Positions 52,635 to 61,975 of a stretch of 64,000 bases of DNA are shown here, piece by piece. The number at the start of each line of letters is the position of its first letter. The stretch's first letter is position 1. Made by a program: the position numbers and the translations under genes. This DNA comes from Pseudomonas sp. FeN3W (GTDB taxonomy: Bacteria; Pseudomonadota; Gammaproteobacteria; Pseudomonadales; Pseudomonadaceae), in contig CP136010.1 of assembly GCA_030263805.2 (NCBI GenBank), positions 434,001-498,000 of the forward strand. Direction: 5' to 3'. Under the pieces are notes generated by a model. It ran no database searches, was not told the origin of the DNA, and saw nothing but the letters and a program-made list of their open reading frames with translations.

Positions 52635-53639
52635 TCAGCCGGCCAATCCCACTTTGCGCGCCAGCTCCACGGTGCGGTTGGCGTAGCCCCATTCGTTGTC
52701 GTACCAGGCATAGATCTTCACCTGGGTGCCGTTGACCACCATGGTCGATAGCGCATCGATGATCGACGAGCGCGGATCGGTGCGGTAATCGATGGAAACC
52801 AGTGGCCGCTCCTCATACCCGAGAATGCCCTTCAGCTCGCCCTCTGCTGCGGCCTCGAGCAGCTGGTTCACCTCGGCGGCATCGGTAGCACGCTCCACTT
52901 CGAACACGCAATCGGTCAGCGAAGCATTGGCCAGCGGCACCCGCACGGCATGGCCGTTGAGCTTGCCGCGCAGCTCCGGGAAGATCTCGGCGATCGCCGT
53001 GGCCGAACCGGTCGTGGTAGGAATCAGACTCATGCCGGAGGCCCGCGCACGCCGCAGGTCCTTGTGCGGCTGATCGAGGATGCTCTGCGTGTTGGTCAGG
53101 TCATGGATGGTGGTGATCGAACCGTGGCGGATGCCGAGCTGCTCGTGGATCACCTTGACCACCGGCGCCAGGCAGTTGGTGGTGCAGGACGCCGCGGTGA
53201 CGATGCGATGCTGCACCGGATCGAACAGCCCATCGTTGACGCCCATGACGATGTTCAGTGCACCCGGTTCCTTCACCGGCGCGCTGACCACCACGCGCTT
53301 CACGCCCTGCTCCAGATACTGCTGCAGCACGGCAACGGTCTTCATCTTGCCGCTGGCCTCGATGACCAGATCGCAGCCCGACCAGTCGGTGTCGGCGATC
53401 GCCTTGTTGGCGCTGACTTTCACGCGCTGACCGTCGATCACCAGGCAGTCGCCATCGGCTCCTGCTTCGTGCTGCCAGCGGCCGTGGATGGAATCGAAGT
53501 TCAGCAAATGCGCATGGGTGGCCGCGTCCCCTGCTGGATCGTTGATCTGCACGAAGTCCAGCTCCGGCCAATCCCACGCCGCGCGCAGTGTCAGACGTCC
53601 TATGCGGCCGAAGCCATTGATGCCAACTTTGATGCTCAT
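52635..53639 (-). CDS. gapdh: Arsenic-operon glyceraldehyde-3-phosphate dehydrogenase
   Basis: This 334-residue GAPDH has the NAD-binding start KVGINGFGRIGRL, the catalytic cysteine in ASCTTNCLAP near residue 155 and a C-terminal WYDNEWGYANR. Its place before arsJ and after arsH indicates the arsenate-linked form rather than the central-metabolism enzyme. ATG 53637-53639 fits the family start. Confidence 0.92.
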   Translation of the reverse strand: MSIKVGINGFGRIGRLTLRAAWDWPELDFVQINDPAGDAATHAHLLNFDSIHGRWQHEAGADGDCLVIDGQRVKVSANKAIADTDWSGCDLVIEASGKMKTVAVLQQYLEQGVKRVVVSAPVKEPGALNIVMGVNDGLFDPVQHRIVTAASCTTNCLAPVVKVIHEQLGIRHGSITTIHDLTNTQSILDQPHKDLRRARASGMSLIPTTTGSATAIAEIFPELRGKLNGHAVRVPLANASLTDCVFEVERATDAAEVNQLLEAAAEGELKGILGYEERPLVSIDYRTDPRSSIIDALSTMVVNGTQVKIYAWYDNEWGYANRTVELARKVGLAG

Positions 53640-53665
53640 GGATGACTCGCTTTTGGAAAGGTGCA

Positions 53666-53992
53666 TCAGGGGGGTCGTGGCGCAAACATGATGATCGCCA
53701 TGCCCAACATCGCCACGGCGCAGCCAAGCAGGTCCCACCAGGTCGGGCGAACACCATCGACCAGCCACAGCCAGACCAACGCTACGCCGACATACACGCC
53801 GCCGTATGCCGCGTACACACGCCCAGCGGCGGTGGGATGCAGCGACAGCAGCCAGGCGAACAGCGCCAGGGAAAGCGCAGCCGGCAGCAGCAACCAGATA
53901 CTCTTGCCCTGTTTCAGCCAGAGGTACGGCAGATAGCAGCCGACGATCTCCGCTATCGCGGTAATGATGAACAGGCCAAGCGTATTCAGCAT
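53666..53992 (-). CDS. ynfA: YnfA/UPF0060 family membrane protein
   Basis: The 108-residue protein has four membrane helices and the family sequence EIVGCYLPYLWLKQGKS, HPTAAGRVYAAYGGVYV. YnfA belongs to the small multidrug-resistance-like group. I chose ATG 53990-53992 because the homologues begin there. It is unusual inside an ars operon; its role there is unknown. Confidence 0.85.
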   Translation of the reverse strand: MLNTLGLFIITAIAEIVGCYLPYLWLKQGKSIWLLLPAALSLALFAWLLSLHPTAAGRVYAAYGGVYVGVALVWLWLVDGVRPTWWDLLGCAVAMLGMAIIMFAPRPP

Positions 53993-54002
53993 GAGAGGCC
54001 CG

Positions 54003-54161
54003 TCATGCGCCGAAGCGCTCGATCCAGCCGACATGCGCCGGATGCTGGATAACCTTGGGGCGAAGCGCCTGAACACTGGTGCCCTTGCTACCGGGGCACG
54101 GCGTGAAGATCAGCTGACCGGCGCTGCCGGGCACATCGAGGATGTCGTAGGGATGGGACAC
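54003..54161 (-). pseudogene. Truncated tyrosine-phosphatase-like gene in ars operon
   Basis: A 52-residue frame with a GTG start (54159-54161) begins MSHPYDILDVPGSAGQLIF, then TPCPGSKGTS. This resembles the N-terminus of CDKN3-like phosphatases found in Pseudomonas ars clusters. It then ends early with ALRPKVIQHPAHVGWIERFGA. The catalytic CxxxxxR segment is missing, so this is probably an internal-deletion remnant. Confidence 0.5.
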
Positions 54162-54179
54162 GCGAGCGATTCCTGGAAG

Positions 54180-54893
54180 TCAGATGGAGCGTTGATTGAC
54201 GCGACGGGACAGCGCTTCGGCCGACTCCTTGCGTTCCGAATAGCGATCGACCAGGTAGTCGGCCCGGCCGCGTACCAGCAGGGTGAACTTGATCAGCTCC
54301 TCCATCACGTCCACCACACGGTCGTAATAAGCCGAGGGCTTCATCCGGCCCGCATCATCGAATTCGAGAAAGGCCTTGGCCACCGAGGACTGGTTGGGGA
54401 TGGTGAGCATGCGCATCCAGCGACCCAGCACGCGCATCTGATTGAGCGCATTGAATGACTGCGAGCCGCCGCTGACCTGCATGATCGCCAGCGTCTTGCC
54501 CTGGGTCGGCCGCACTGCGCCCATGGCCAGCGGCACCCAGTCGATCTGCGCCTTGAACACCGCGCTCATCGAACCATGACGCTCCGGCGAACACCACACC
54601 TGCCCTTCCGACCACTGCATCAGCTCGCGCAGCTCCTGCACCTTAGGGTGGGTGTCCGGAGCATCGTCCGGCAGCGGCAATCCGGACGGATTGAAGATGC
54701 GTGCTTCGGCACCGAAACGCTCGAGCAGACGCGCAGCTTCCTGCACCAGCAAGCGACTGTAGGAGCGCTCCCGATTGGAGCCATAGAGCAGCAGGATGCG
54801 CGGCTTGTGCGCAGGCCCGTCTGGGAGGCCTAGCTTGGCGATGTCGGGCAGATCGAGCAGTTCCGGATCGATATTGGGCAGGTCGTCGTGCAT
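54180..54893 (-). CDS. arsH: ArsH NADPH-dependent FMN reductase
   Basis: This 237-residue flavoprotein has the flavodoxin-like phosphate loop LLLYGSNRERSYS near residues 36-46 and the ArsH segments CSPERHGSMSAVFKAQIDW and GGSQSFNALNQMR. ArsH enzymes oxidise trivalent organoarsenicals. It follows arsR after about 40 bases. Confidence 0.93.
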   Translation of the reverse strand: MHDDLPNIDPELLDLPDIAKLGLPDGPAHKPRILLLYGSNRERSYSRLLVQEAARLLERFGAEARIFNPSGLPLPDDAPDTHPKVQELRELMQWSEGQVWCSPERHGSMSAVFKAQIDWVPLAMGAVRPTQGKTLAIMQVSGGSQSFNALNQMRVLGRWMRMLTIPNQSSVAKAFLEFDDAGRMKPSAYYDRVVDVMEELIKFTLLVRGRADYLVDRYSERKESAEALSRRVNQRSI

Positions 54894-54932
54894 GGGGCAT
54901 TCCTGAACGTTGTGGCGAGTGAACGAAGCGAT

Positions 54933-55289
54933 TCAATTACACGCCGCCGCCCGCTCGGGACGATTGCGCATGCTTTCAAGGCGCTGCACGTTGTCGCTCA
55001 GCCAGTTCTTGTTGGCGGCGAGGATCGGCTTGAACATGTCGGTCACCCAGTCGGGCAGATGCGGATGGAGTCGGTAATAGACCCACTGGCCCTGACGGCG
55101 GTCTTCCAGGATTCCACAGCCGCGCAGTAGCGCCAGATGCCGCGAGATCTTCGGCTGGCTCTCAGCCAACGCGCAGGTCAGTTCGCAGACACACAGTTCG
55201 CCTTCTCGAGCGACGAGCAAGGCGATCCGCACGCGCGTCTCGTCGGCCAGGCATTTGAATACGGTGGTGGGTGTCAGGTGCTCGACCAT
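54933..55289 (-). CDS. arsR: ArsR-family arsenite-responsive repressor
   Basis: This 118-residue winged-helix repressor has the arsenite-binding ELCVCEL motif and LAESQPKISRHLALLRGCGILEDRRQG recognition region. I chose ATG 55287-55289, where the family begins (MVEHLTPTTVFKCLADETR). It is the first gene of the minus-strand ars operon and diverges from arsO. Confidence 0.93.
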   Translation of the reverse strand: MVEHLTPTTVFKCLADETRVRIALLVAREGELCVCELTCALAESQPKISRHLALLRGCGILEDRRQGQWVYYRLHPHLPDWVTDMFKPILAANKNWLSDNVQRLESMRNRPERAAACN

Positions 55290-55577
55290 TGCTATCTTCT
55301 CAGCGCTTGTTCTTGACCAGCACGAACACCTTGATCCGCCCGGCATCTCGTAAAGCGCGCGCTGGCAAGCATCCGGCTGGTCGCTGTTCGCATCTCAGCA
55401 ATATGCGTCTGGCCGAATATATTGTTTATCGCATGAACAAGTAAAGCGCCCTTTTATTTTACCGGGCATGGAATGCAAAGCCTTTTGCAGAGGTTTGTTC
55501 AGACGAAGCAAGGAGCGTATATTCGAGATCACATATATCTTTTCAAGCGAATATGAACTTTTGCCGGGAGCCGCTTG
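55290..55577. promoter_or_regulatory. Divergent ars promoter region
   Basis: The 288 bases between arsR and arsO are AT-rich in the middle. ATATTCG (55519-55525) and CGAATAT (55548-55554) form a spaced inverted repeat before arsO; another AATATATTG-rich stretch lies near 55415-55430. Both are candidates for ArsR binding. Confidence 0.5.
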
Positions 55578-56654
55578 ATGCCCCCCATTCTCGATGTGAT
55601 CGTCATCGGCGGCGGACAGGCCGCGCTGACAACCGCGTACTTCCTGCGTCGCACCTCGCTGTCTTACCTGCTACTCGACGAGCAGCCCGGTCCCGGCGGC
55701 GCATGGCTGCATGCCTGGGACTCGCTGCGGCTGTTCTCGCCCGCCGCCTGGAGCTCGATTGCCGGCTGGCCGATGCCCAGCCCAACCGAGCCGGGCAATC
55801 CAACGCGCAACGACGTTATCGACTACTTGCGACGTTACGAAGACCGCTATCAGTTTCCGATTCAGCGTCCGGTTCGCGTCGATACGGTCACCCGTCTTGA
55901 CGATCTCTGGCGTGTGCAAGCTGGCGATCAGCAGTGGCTGGCTCGCGCGGTCATCAGTGCGACGGGCACCTGGAGCAAGCCTTTCATTCCGCCTTATGAA
56001 GGACGCGAGCTTTTTCAGGGTGCGCAGATTCACTCAGCTCACTACCGTACCCCTGCTCCCTTCGCAGGGAAACGGGTAATGGTGGTGGGCGGCGGCAACT
56101 CCGGTGCGCAGGTCCTCGCCGAGCTATCCAGTGTCAGCGAAACGCTTTGGATCACCCAGGAGCCACCTGCGTTTCTGCCCGACGAGGTAGACGGTCGCGT
56201 GCTGTTCGAGCGCGCCACTGCGCGCTGGAAGGCGCAGCAGGAGGGGCGCAGCATCGACGAGCCGGCCGGCGGCTTCGGTGACATCGTCATGGTGCCGCCG
56301 GTGCGCGAAGCCCGCGAGCGTGGCGTCCTGGTCGCCGAACGCCCCTTTGCGCGCTTCACCGAAACGGGCGTCGAGTGGGCGGATGGGCGTCGTGAGAACC
56401 TCGATGCGGTGATCTGGTGCAGCGGTTTTCGTCCAGCCTTGGACCATCTTCGTGAGCTCGGCGTCGTCGAGGCAGATGGCAAAGTACAGGTAGAGGATAC
56501 CCGTGTCGTGAAGCAGCCCAATCTATGGTTGGTGGGCTATGGCGACTGGACCGGCATGGCGTCTGCCACGCTGATCGGCGTCACCCGCACGGCGCGAAGC
56601 ACCGCCGATCAGGTCGTTCAGGCATTGACCGCAACGCCTTCGCGGCGCCCGTAG
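55578..56654 (+). CDS. arsO: ArsO-like flavin-dependent monooxygenase
   Basis: The 358-residue enzyme has an FAD-binding GGGQAA at its N-terminus, WLHAWDSLRLFSP, and a second nucleotide-binding VVGGGNSGAQ near residue 171. It resembles the flavin monooxygenases (ArsO) of ars operons, whose reaction is not well defined. ATG 55578 has GGGAG eight bases upstream. It precedes acr3. Confidence 0.85.
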   Translation: MPPILDVIVIGGGQAALTTAYFLRRTSLSYLLLDEQPGPGGAWLHAWDSLRLFSPAAWSSIAGWPMPSPTEPGNPTRNDVIDYLRRYEDRYQFPIQRPVRVDTVTRLDDLWRVQAGDQQWLARAVISATGTWSKPFIPPYEGRELFQGAQIHSAHYRTPAPFAGKRVMVVGGGNSGAQVLAELSSVSETLWITQEPPAFLPDEVDGRVLFERATARWKAQQEGRSIDEPAGGFGDIVMVPPVREARERGVLVAERPFARFTETGVEWADGRRENLDAVIWCSGFRPALDHLRELGVVEADGKVQVEDTRVVKQPNLWLVGYGDWTGMASATLIGVTRTARSTADQVVQALTATPSRRP

Positions 56655-56703
56655 CGACACCATCAATGCAATCCCGACTACCGTGCAGAAGGTGTAATTA
56701 GCG

Positions 56704-57783
56704 ATGTCCAGTCAATGTGAAGTCGCCAGCAAGAAAGCCGACGGCGCCCCGCTCGGCTTCTTCGAGCGTTATCTGACGCTCTGGGTGTTCCTCTGCATCA
56801 TCGCCGGCACCCTCCTCGGGCTGGGCATGCCCGCCGCCGCGCAAGCGGTCGGTGCGCTGGAAATCGCCCACGTGAACATCCCGGTCGGCCTGCTGATCTG
56901 GGTGATGATCATCCCGATGCTGATGAAGATCGATTTCTCGGCACTGCGCGAGGTTTATGCGCAGCGGACGAGCATGGGCATCACGCTGTTCGTCAACTGG
57001 GCAGTCAAGCCATTCACCATGGCGCTGCTTGGCTGGGTATTCATCAAGCACGTTTTCGCCCCGTGGCTCCCGGCTTCCGAACTCGACAGCTACATGGCCG
57101 GCCTGATCCTCCTGGGTGCCGCACCTTGCACGGCGATGGTCTTCGTCTGGAGCAACCTCTGCAACGGCAACGCCAACTTCACCCTGACCCAGGTGGCGCT
57201 GAACGACGTGGTAATGGTGTTCGCCTTTGCGCCAATCGTCGCGCTGCTGCTCGGCGTGTCCTCGATACCGGTGCCCTGGGACACCCTGCTGCTCTCGGTA
57301 GTGATGTACATCGTCATTCCGCTGGCCATCGCCCAGTTCATCCGCAGCCGGCTGATGAGGCGCGATGAATCGGCCTTCCAGGCGGCACTGGCGAAAGTGC
57401 AGCCATTTTCCATCGTAGCGCTGCTGGCAACCCTGGTGCTTCTGTTCTCCTTCCAGGGCGAAGCGATCGTTGCTCAGCCATTGATCATCGCCATGCTCGC
57501 GGTACCGATCCTGCTACAAACACTCCTTATCGCCGGGCTCGGCTACTGGCTCAATCGTCGCTTTCTGGTTCGCCATGATGTTGCCGGCCCCTCCGCGATG
57601 ATCGGTGCTTCGAACTTCTTCGAACTGGCGGTTGCCGTCGCCATTGTGCTCTATGGTTTCAATTCCGGAGCGGCCCTCGCCACCGTGGTGGGCGTGTTGA
57701 TCGAGGTACCGGTCATGCTCTGGCTGGTGCGCAGCATCAACCGCAGTCGTGACTGGTACCACCGCGCACTGCCTGCTGACTGA
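56704..57783 (+). CDS. acr3: ACR3-type arsenite efflux permease
   Basis: This 359-residue BART-superfamily transporter has ten membrane helices and the conserved cysteine in GAAPCTAMVFVWSNL near residue 140, needed for arsenite transport in ACR3. It also has NFFELAVAVAI near the end. It lies 49 bases after arsO and is probably co-transcribed. Confidence 0.95.
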   Translation: MSSQCEVASKKADGAPLGFFERYLTLWVFLCIIAGTLLGLGMPAAAQAVGALEIAHVNIPVGLLIWVMIIPMLMKIDFSALREVYAQRTSMGITLFVNWAVKPFTMALLGWVFIKHVFAPWLPASELDSYMAGLILLGAAPCTAMVFVWSNLCNGNANFTLTQVALNDVVMVFAFAPIVALLLGVSSIPVPWDTLLLSVVMYIVIPLAIAQFIRSRLMRRDESAFQAALAKVQPFSIVALLATLVLLFSFQGEAIVAQPLIIAMLAVPILLQTLLIAGLGYWLNRRFLVRHDVAGPSAMIGASNFFELAVAVAIVLYGFNSGAALATVVGVLIEVPVMLWLVRSINRSRDWYHRALPAD

Positions 57784-58005
57784 GCAAGGAGCGCCGACCA
57801 GCACTTGATCCTGAGCTGCGCACAGGCTGGCTCCATCAATGCAGCCTACTGACGACAGAGGCATGGACAGCCCCGTACAAGAGCAGCCTGCACCGGCCAG
57901 CGATACGCCGCCCTCAACAAGGGGTGCATTTGGGCAGTTTCTGGCGGAGCCGCCCTACCGAAGCGAAGCTGCTGCGCCGCATTCCTGCTGATCTTCTTTC
58001 TGCCG

Positions 58006-58146
58006 ATGGACCAGCCGCGTTTCGAGAATGCAGTACTGGAAGGCCTGCGCCTGACGCTGTGGCATGCCCGCGAACATGTGATCCTCTGCCTGTTGCCAGC
58101 ATTCGTCATCGCCGCTGCGATGGCCTTCAAAGCCAGCGAACCGTAG
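58006..58146 (+). pseudogene. Fragment of an ArsP/DUF318-type permease gene
   Basis: The 46-residue frame MDQPRFENAVLEGL ... HAREHVILCLLPAFVIAAAM resembles the N-terminus of the permease family (DUF318/ArsP) often found beside acr3. It then stops. The rest of the permease is missing; more hydrophobic coding-like sequence follows in another frame up to 58240. I read it as a decayed gene. Confidence 0.5.
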
Positions 58147-58239
58147 GCGCAAAAGCGCTTTGGGCAATCGCTATTGCCGTCCTCCCGATACCGGGACTTG
58201 CTGTTCTGGCTGCTGGTTGGCTTGCGCCGGGCGCGCTGA

Positions 58240-58485
58240 TCAGGGTTTCAAGCCCAACAGATATAGCGCTTTACCCAGCACCCGCACCGAATCGGCATGT
58301 TTGCCAGCCTGGTGCAGCTGTTCACCTTCGGCGCGCAACTCGCGAACCTGCTGCAGCGTGGCGGCATCCTTGGGCGGATTGGTCTTGAGCCGCTCATCGA
58401 TCTTGGCCATGTCCATGGGACAATGCATTGCCAGCAGTGGCGTACTGAACAGGACGGCAAAGGTAAAAGCTGTGAGGCGTCGCAT
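58240..58485 (-). CDS. Small exported protein
   Basis: This 81-residue protein has a signal peptide (cleavage after LLAM, about residue 19) and a helical mature part (MDMAKIDERLKTNPPKD, LRAEGEQLHQAGKHADSVRVLGKAL) resembling one tetratricopeptide-like repeat. ATG 58483-58485 has GAGGAGAA upstream. The role is unknown. Confidence 0.7.
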   Translation of the reverse strand: MRRLTAFTFAVLFSTPLLAMHCPMDMAKIDERLKTNPPKDAATLQQVRELRAEGEQLHQAGKHADSVRVLGKALYLLGLKP

Positions 58486-58612
58486 GGCTGTTCTCCTCGC
58501 GAGGAAGTCGCTCACGAAGTATAGATAGCCTTTGCGGAGCCGCTCGCTGGCGAACGAATTGGTGCACCAACAAGCATGGCTTTTTAAGAAGCTAGCTTTT
58601 TGCTCGCGCAAT

Positions 58613-58650
58613 AAAAAGCCCCAAGCAACGAATTGCTTGGGGCTTTCAAT
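58613..58650 (-). terminator. Terminator of the tRNA-Gly/tRNA-Cys transcript
   Basis: AGCCCCAAGCAA and TTGCTTGGGGCT form a perfect 12-base stem around a four-base loop. On the minus strand it is followed by TTTTTATT. It lies two bases after the tRNA-Cys 3' end. Confidence 0.85.
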
Positions 58651-58651
58651 A

Positions 58652-58725
58652 TGGAGGCCGATGTCGGAATCGAACCGGCGTACACGGATTTGCAATCCGC
58701 TGCATAACCACTCTGCCAACCGGCC
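58652..58725 (-). tRNA. tRNA-Cys(GCA)
   Basis: This 74-base tRNA has acceptor GGCCGGT paired with ATCGGCC (one G-U), the anticodon GCA in TTGCAAA, a GGTTCGATTCC T arm and an encoded CCA. It follows tRNA-Gly in the same transcript. Confidence 0.95.
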
Positions 58726-58771
58726 TCAAAACGAAGGCGCCGCATGATTACTGCGGCGCGATCTTACAAAC

Positions 58772-58847
<76 letters not shown>

Positions 58848-58916
58848 GTTGTCTTGGTGACGGGCGCCATTCTATACGATCGAATGCTGCCGTCAACCCT
58901 TTGATTAAAAAAGTTT

Positions 58917-59474
58917 TTATTTCTTTTCTGAGGTGCTCAGGTGCGGCCAGGCAGCCATCAGGTAATTGATCATCGACCAAAGCGTCAGCCCCGCCGCGAC
59001 GATCAACAGCGCATAGCCCAGGCCCACCCAGATTGTTGGCTGAGGCGGATTGGCCAGCAGGATCACCAGCGCGACCATCTGCGCGGCGGTCTTCCACTTG
59101 CCCAGGTTCGACACCGCCACCTGTGCGCGAGCGCCGAGCTCGGCCATCCATTCGCGCAACGCCGAGACGACGATCTCCCGGCCGATGATGATCGCTGCCG
59201 GCAATGTCAGCCAGAGGTTGGAGTGCTCTTCGACCAGCAGTACCAGGGCTACTGCGACCATCAGCTTGTCCGCCACGGGATCGAGAAAGGCACCGAACGG
59301 CGTGCTTTGCTCCAGCCGGCGGGCCAGGTAGCCATCGAGCCAATCAGTCAGCGCGGCGACGGTGAATACCGCACTCGCAGCCAGATAGCTCCAGTAGAAC
59401 GGAAGATAGAACAGCAGAATGAAGATGGGTATCAGCAGCACGCGTAGAACGGTGAGCAGGTTCGGGATATTCAT
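58917..59474 (-). CDS. pgsA: CDP-diacylglycerol-glycerol-3-phosphate phosphatidyltransferase
   Basis: This 185-residue membrane enzyme has the CDP-alcohol phosphotransferase motif DGYLARRLEQSTPFGAFLDPVADK (in two parts: DGYLARR and GAFLDPVADK). It makes phosphatidylglycerol-phosphate. ATG 59472-59474 (MNIPNLLTVLR) is the usual start. It lies downstream of uvrC on the same strand. Confidence 0.95.
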   Translation of the reverse strand: MNIPNLLTVLRVLLIPIFILLFYLPFYWSYLAASAVFTVAALTDWLDGYLARRLEQSTPFGAFLDPVADKLMVAVALVLLVEEHSNLWLTLPAAIIIGREIVVSALREWMAELGARAQVAVSNLGKWKTAAQMVALVILLANPPQPTIWVGLGYALLIVAAGLTLWSMINYLMAAWPHLSTSEKK

Positions 59475-59507
59475 CGGTACCACTGATCGGCGGAATTCGG
59501 GGACAGT

Positions 59508-61331
59508 TTACTCACTGTGCAGAGCGGCATAAATCGACTCGGCAAGCTTTTTACTGATGCCAGGAGCCTTGGCGATCTCGTCGAGGCTCGCTCTGCACAG
59601 CTCCTGAAGACCGCCGAAATGCGTAAGCAGTTCGCGACGGCGCTTCGGGCCGATGCCCGGAACGCCTTCCAGGGTCGAAGTTCGTCGCGCTTTTCCCCGT
59701 CTGGCACGGTGGCCGGTAATGGCGAAACGGTGAGCCTCGTCGCGCACCTGCTGGATCAGGTGCAGAGCCGGCGAGTCTGCGGGGAGCGTGAACTCGTGAG
59801 CCGCATCGTTGAGGTAAAGGGTCTCCAGCCCTGGCTTGCGCGTCACGCCCTTGGCCACGCCAAGCAGGATCAGGTCCGGCACGGCCAGTTCTTCGAGCAC
59901 TTCTCGCGCCATGTTCAGCTGGCCCTTGCCGCCATCGACCAGCAGGATGTCCGGCAGCTTGCCCTCGCCCTCCGCCGCCTTGCGAAAACGCCGCGACAGT
60001 GCCTGATGCATTGCCGCATAGTCGTCTCCGGCGGTGACGCCCTCGATGTTGTAGCGGCGATAGTCGGATTTCAGCGGGCCTTCCGGGCCGAACACCACGC
60101 AGGAGGCGACGGTAGCCTCGCCGCTGGAGTGGCTGATGTCGAAGCATTCCAGGCGCATCGGTGGCTCGTCGAGCTCCAGCGCTTCGGCCAGTGCGTCGAA
60201 GCGTGCCGACAGATGCTGACGATTGGCCAGGCGCGCGCCCAACGCTTGTTCGGCGTTGGTCAGCGCCAGTTGCTGCCAGCGTGCCCGCGTCGCGCGTACC
60301 CGATGGGTGATGGTCAGCTCGACGCCACGCAGCTCGGAGATGGCGTCGATCAGCGTGGCGAAATCCTCGTGCACCGCATTGACGATCAGCTCGCTGGGCA
60401 GGTCGCGTTCCGTAGCCCCGAGGTAGTACTGCTCCAGAAAGGCCTGCAGCACCTCGCTGACGCTTTCCTCGATGGCGACCTGCGGAAAGAAGTTCTTGCT
60501 GCCCAGCACTCGCCCACCACGCACGGTGATCAAATGCACGCAAGCGCCGCCTGGGCTGACCACCGCGGCGACGATGTCGACATTGCCCGAACCCCCTTCC
60601 ATGCTCTGCTGGTCCTGCACGCGGCGCAGGATGCCGATCTGGTCACGGATCTCGGCGGCGCGCTCGAAATCCAAATTCATCGCCGCCTTTTCCATGTTGC
60701 GCGACAGCTCCTCCGCCAGCGCGTTGCTGCGACCTTCGAGGAACATCACCGAGTGACGCACGTCTTCGGCGTACTCTTCGGGGTCGACCAGCTTCACGCA
60801 TGGCGCCTTGCAGCGCTTGATCTGGTATTGCAGGCAGGGCCGGGTGCGGTTGCGGTAATAGCTGTCCTCGCATTGCCGCACGAAGAAGGCCTTTTGCAGC
60901 AGGCTCAGGCTTTCGCGGATCGCGCCAGCGCTAGGATAGGGGCCGAAGTAGCGTCCGGGCTCCTTCTTGGCGCCACGATGAATACTCAGTCTTGGAAATT
61001 CACCGGCCGAGAGGAACACATAGGGGTAGGACTTATCGTCCCGTAGCAGGATGTTGTACGGCGGCCGCCACTGCTTGATCAGGGTCTGCTCGAGCAGCAG
61101 CGCCTCGGTCTCGTTGGCGGTGATGGTGGTCTCGACCTGCGCGATCTTGGCCACCAGCGCCGCGGTCTTCGGCGCCTGCCCGGTCTTGCGGAAGTAGCTT
61201 GCCAGGCGCTTTTTCAGGTTCTTCGCTTTGCCCACATAGAGCAGCTTGGCCTGCGCATCGAACATGCGATAGACGCCCGGCCGGCCGCTGCAGGCGGCCA
61301 GGAACGCCGAGGAATCGAAGGCTTCTGTCAT
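59508..61331 (-). CDS. uvrC: UvrC, excinuclease ABC subunit C
   Basis: This 607-residue nucleotide-excision-repair nuclease has an N-terminal GIY-YIG domain (GVYRMFDAQAKLLYVGKAKN), a UVR region near residue 205, an RNase H-like second nuclease (CFDISHSSGEATVASCVVF) and C-terminal helix-hairpin-helix motifs (GVPGIGPKRRRELL). Its ATG overlaps the gacA stop. Confidence 0.97.
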   Translation of the reverse strand: MTEAFDSSAFLAACSGRPGVYRMFDAQAKLLYVGKAKNLKKRLASYFRKTGQAPKTAALVAKIAQVETTITANETEALLLEQTLIKQWRPPYNILLRDDKSYPYVFLSAGEFPRLSIHRGAKKEPGRYFGPYPSAGAIRESLSLLQKAFFVRQCEDSYYRNRTRPCLQYQIKRCKAPCVKLVDPEEYAEDVRHSVMFLEGRSNALAEELSRNMEKAAMNLDFERAAEIRDQIGILRRVQDQQSMEGGSGNVDIVAAVVSPGGACVHLITVRGGRVLGSKNFFPQVAIEESVSEVLQAFLEQYYLGATERDLPSELIVNAVHEDFATLIDAISELRGVELTITHRVRATRARWQQLALTNAEQALGARLANRQHLSARFDALAEALELDEPPMRLECFDISHSSGEATVASCVVFGPEGPLKSDYRRYNIEGVTAGDDYAAMHQALSRRFRKAAEGEGKLPDILLVDGGKGQLNMAREVLEELAVPDLILLGVAKGVTRKPGLETLYLNDAAHEFTLPADSPALHLIQQVRDEAHRFAITGHRARRGKARRTSTLEGVPGIGPKRRRELLTHFGGLQELCRASLDEIAKAPGISKKLAESIYAALHSE

Positions 61332-61975
61332 CAGTTGACGGTATCGACCATCCCGTGGCGAACCGCCAGCAGGGCCAGCTCGACATCACTGGTGATCGAT
61401 AGCTTTTCAAAGATGCGATAGCGGTAGGTGTTGACTGTCTTCGGCGACAGGCAGAGCTTGTCGGAAATGTGCTGTACCTTCTGACAGTTGGCAATCATCA
61501 GCGCGATCTGTATTTCTCGCTCGGAAAGCAGGTCGAACGGTGACTCACTGAGCTGCGGCTGGAAGGACTTGAGCGCCAGCTGCTGAGCGATCTGCGGGCT
61601 GATGTAGCGCTGGCCGCCGAACACCATGCGGATGGCCTGCACCATTTCCTCCAGCGCCGCGCCCTTGGTCAGATAGCCTGCCGCCCCGGCCTGCAGCAGG
61701 CGAGTCGGAAAGGGATCTTCTTCACAGATGGTCACGGCAATGACCTTCAGGTCCGGGTAGCTGCGCAGCAGCTTGCGGGTCGCCTCCAGACCACCGATGC
61801 CCGGCATCTTGACGTCCATCAGCACCACATCGGGCTTGAGCTCTCGAGCCTTGCGGATCGCATCCTCGCCAGAATCCGCCTGACCGATCACCTGCAGCCC
61901 AGAGATGTCCGCCAGCATGCGACTGATGCCTGTGCGAACCAGATCGTGGTCATCGACCACCAGCACCCTAATCAA
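61331..61975 (-). CDS. gacA: GacA response regulator
   Basis: The 214-residue two-component regulator has a receiver domain with the phosphorylated aspartate in VVLMDVKMPG (residue 54) and a LuxR-type HTH (LSEREIQIALMIANCQ ... LCLSPKTVNTYRYRI). With GacS it controls secondary metabolism, biofilm and small RNAs in pseudomonads. The gacA-uvrC overlap is typical of the group. Confidence 0.95.
   Translation of the reverse strand: MIRVLVVDDHDLVRTGISRMLADISGLQVIGQADSGEDAIRKARELKPDVVLMDVKMPGIGGLEATRKLLRSYPDLKVIAVTICEEDPFPTRLLQAGAAGYLTKGAALEEMVQAIRMVFGGQRYISPQIAQQLALKSFQPQLSESPFDLLSEREIQIALMIANCQKVQHISDKLCLSPKTVNTYRYRIFEKLSITSDVELALLAVRHGMVDTVN

Noticed and set aside
58613..58650. Third tRNA (Leu) expected after tRNA-Gly and tRNA-Cys as in some pseudomonads
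   Set aside because: A strong terminator follows tRNA-Cys directly; no tRNA-Leu is in that transcript. The split tRNA-Leu lies on the opposite strand at the ICE ends.
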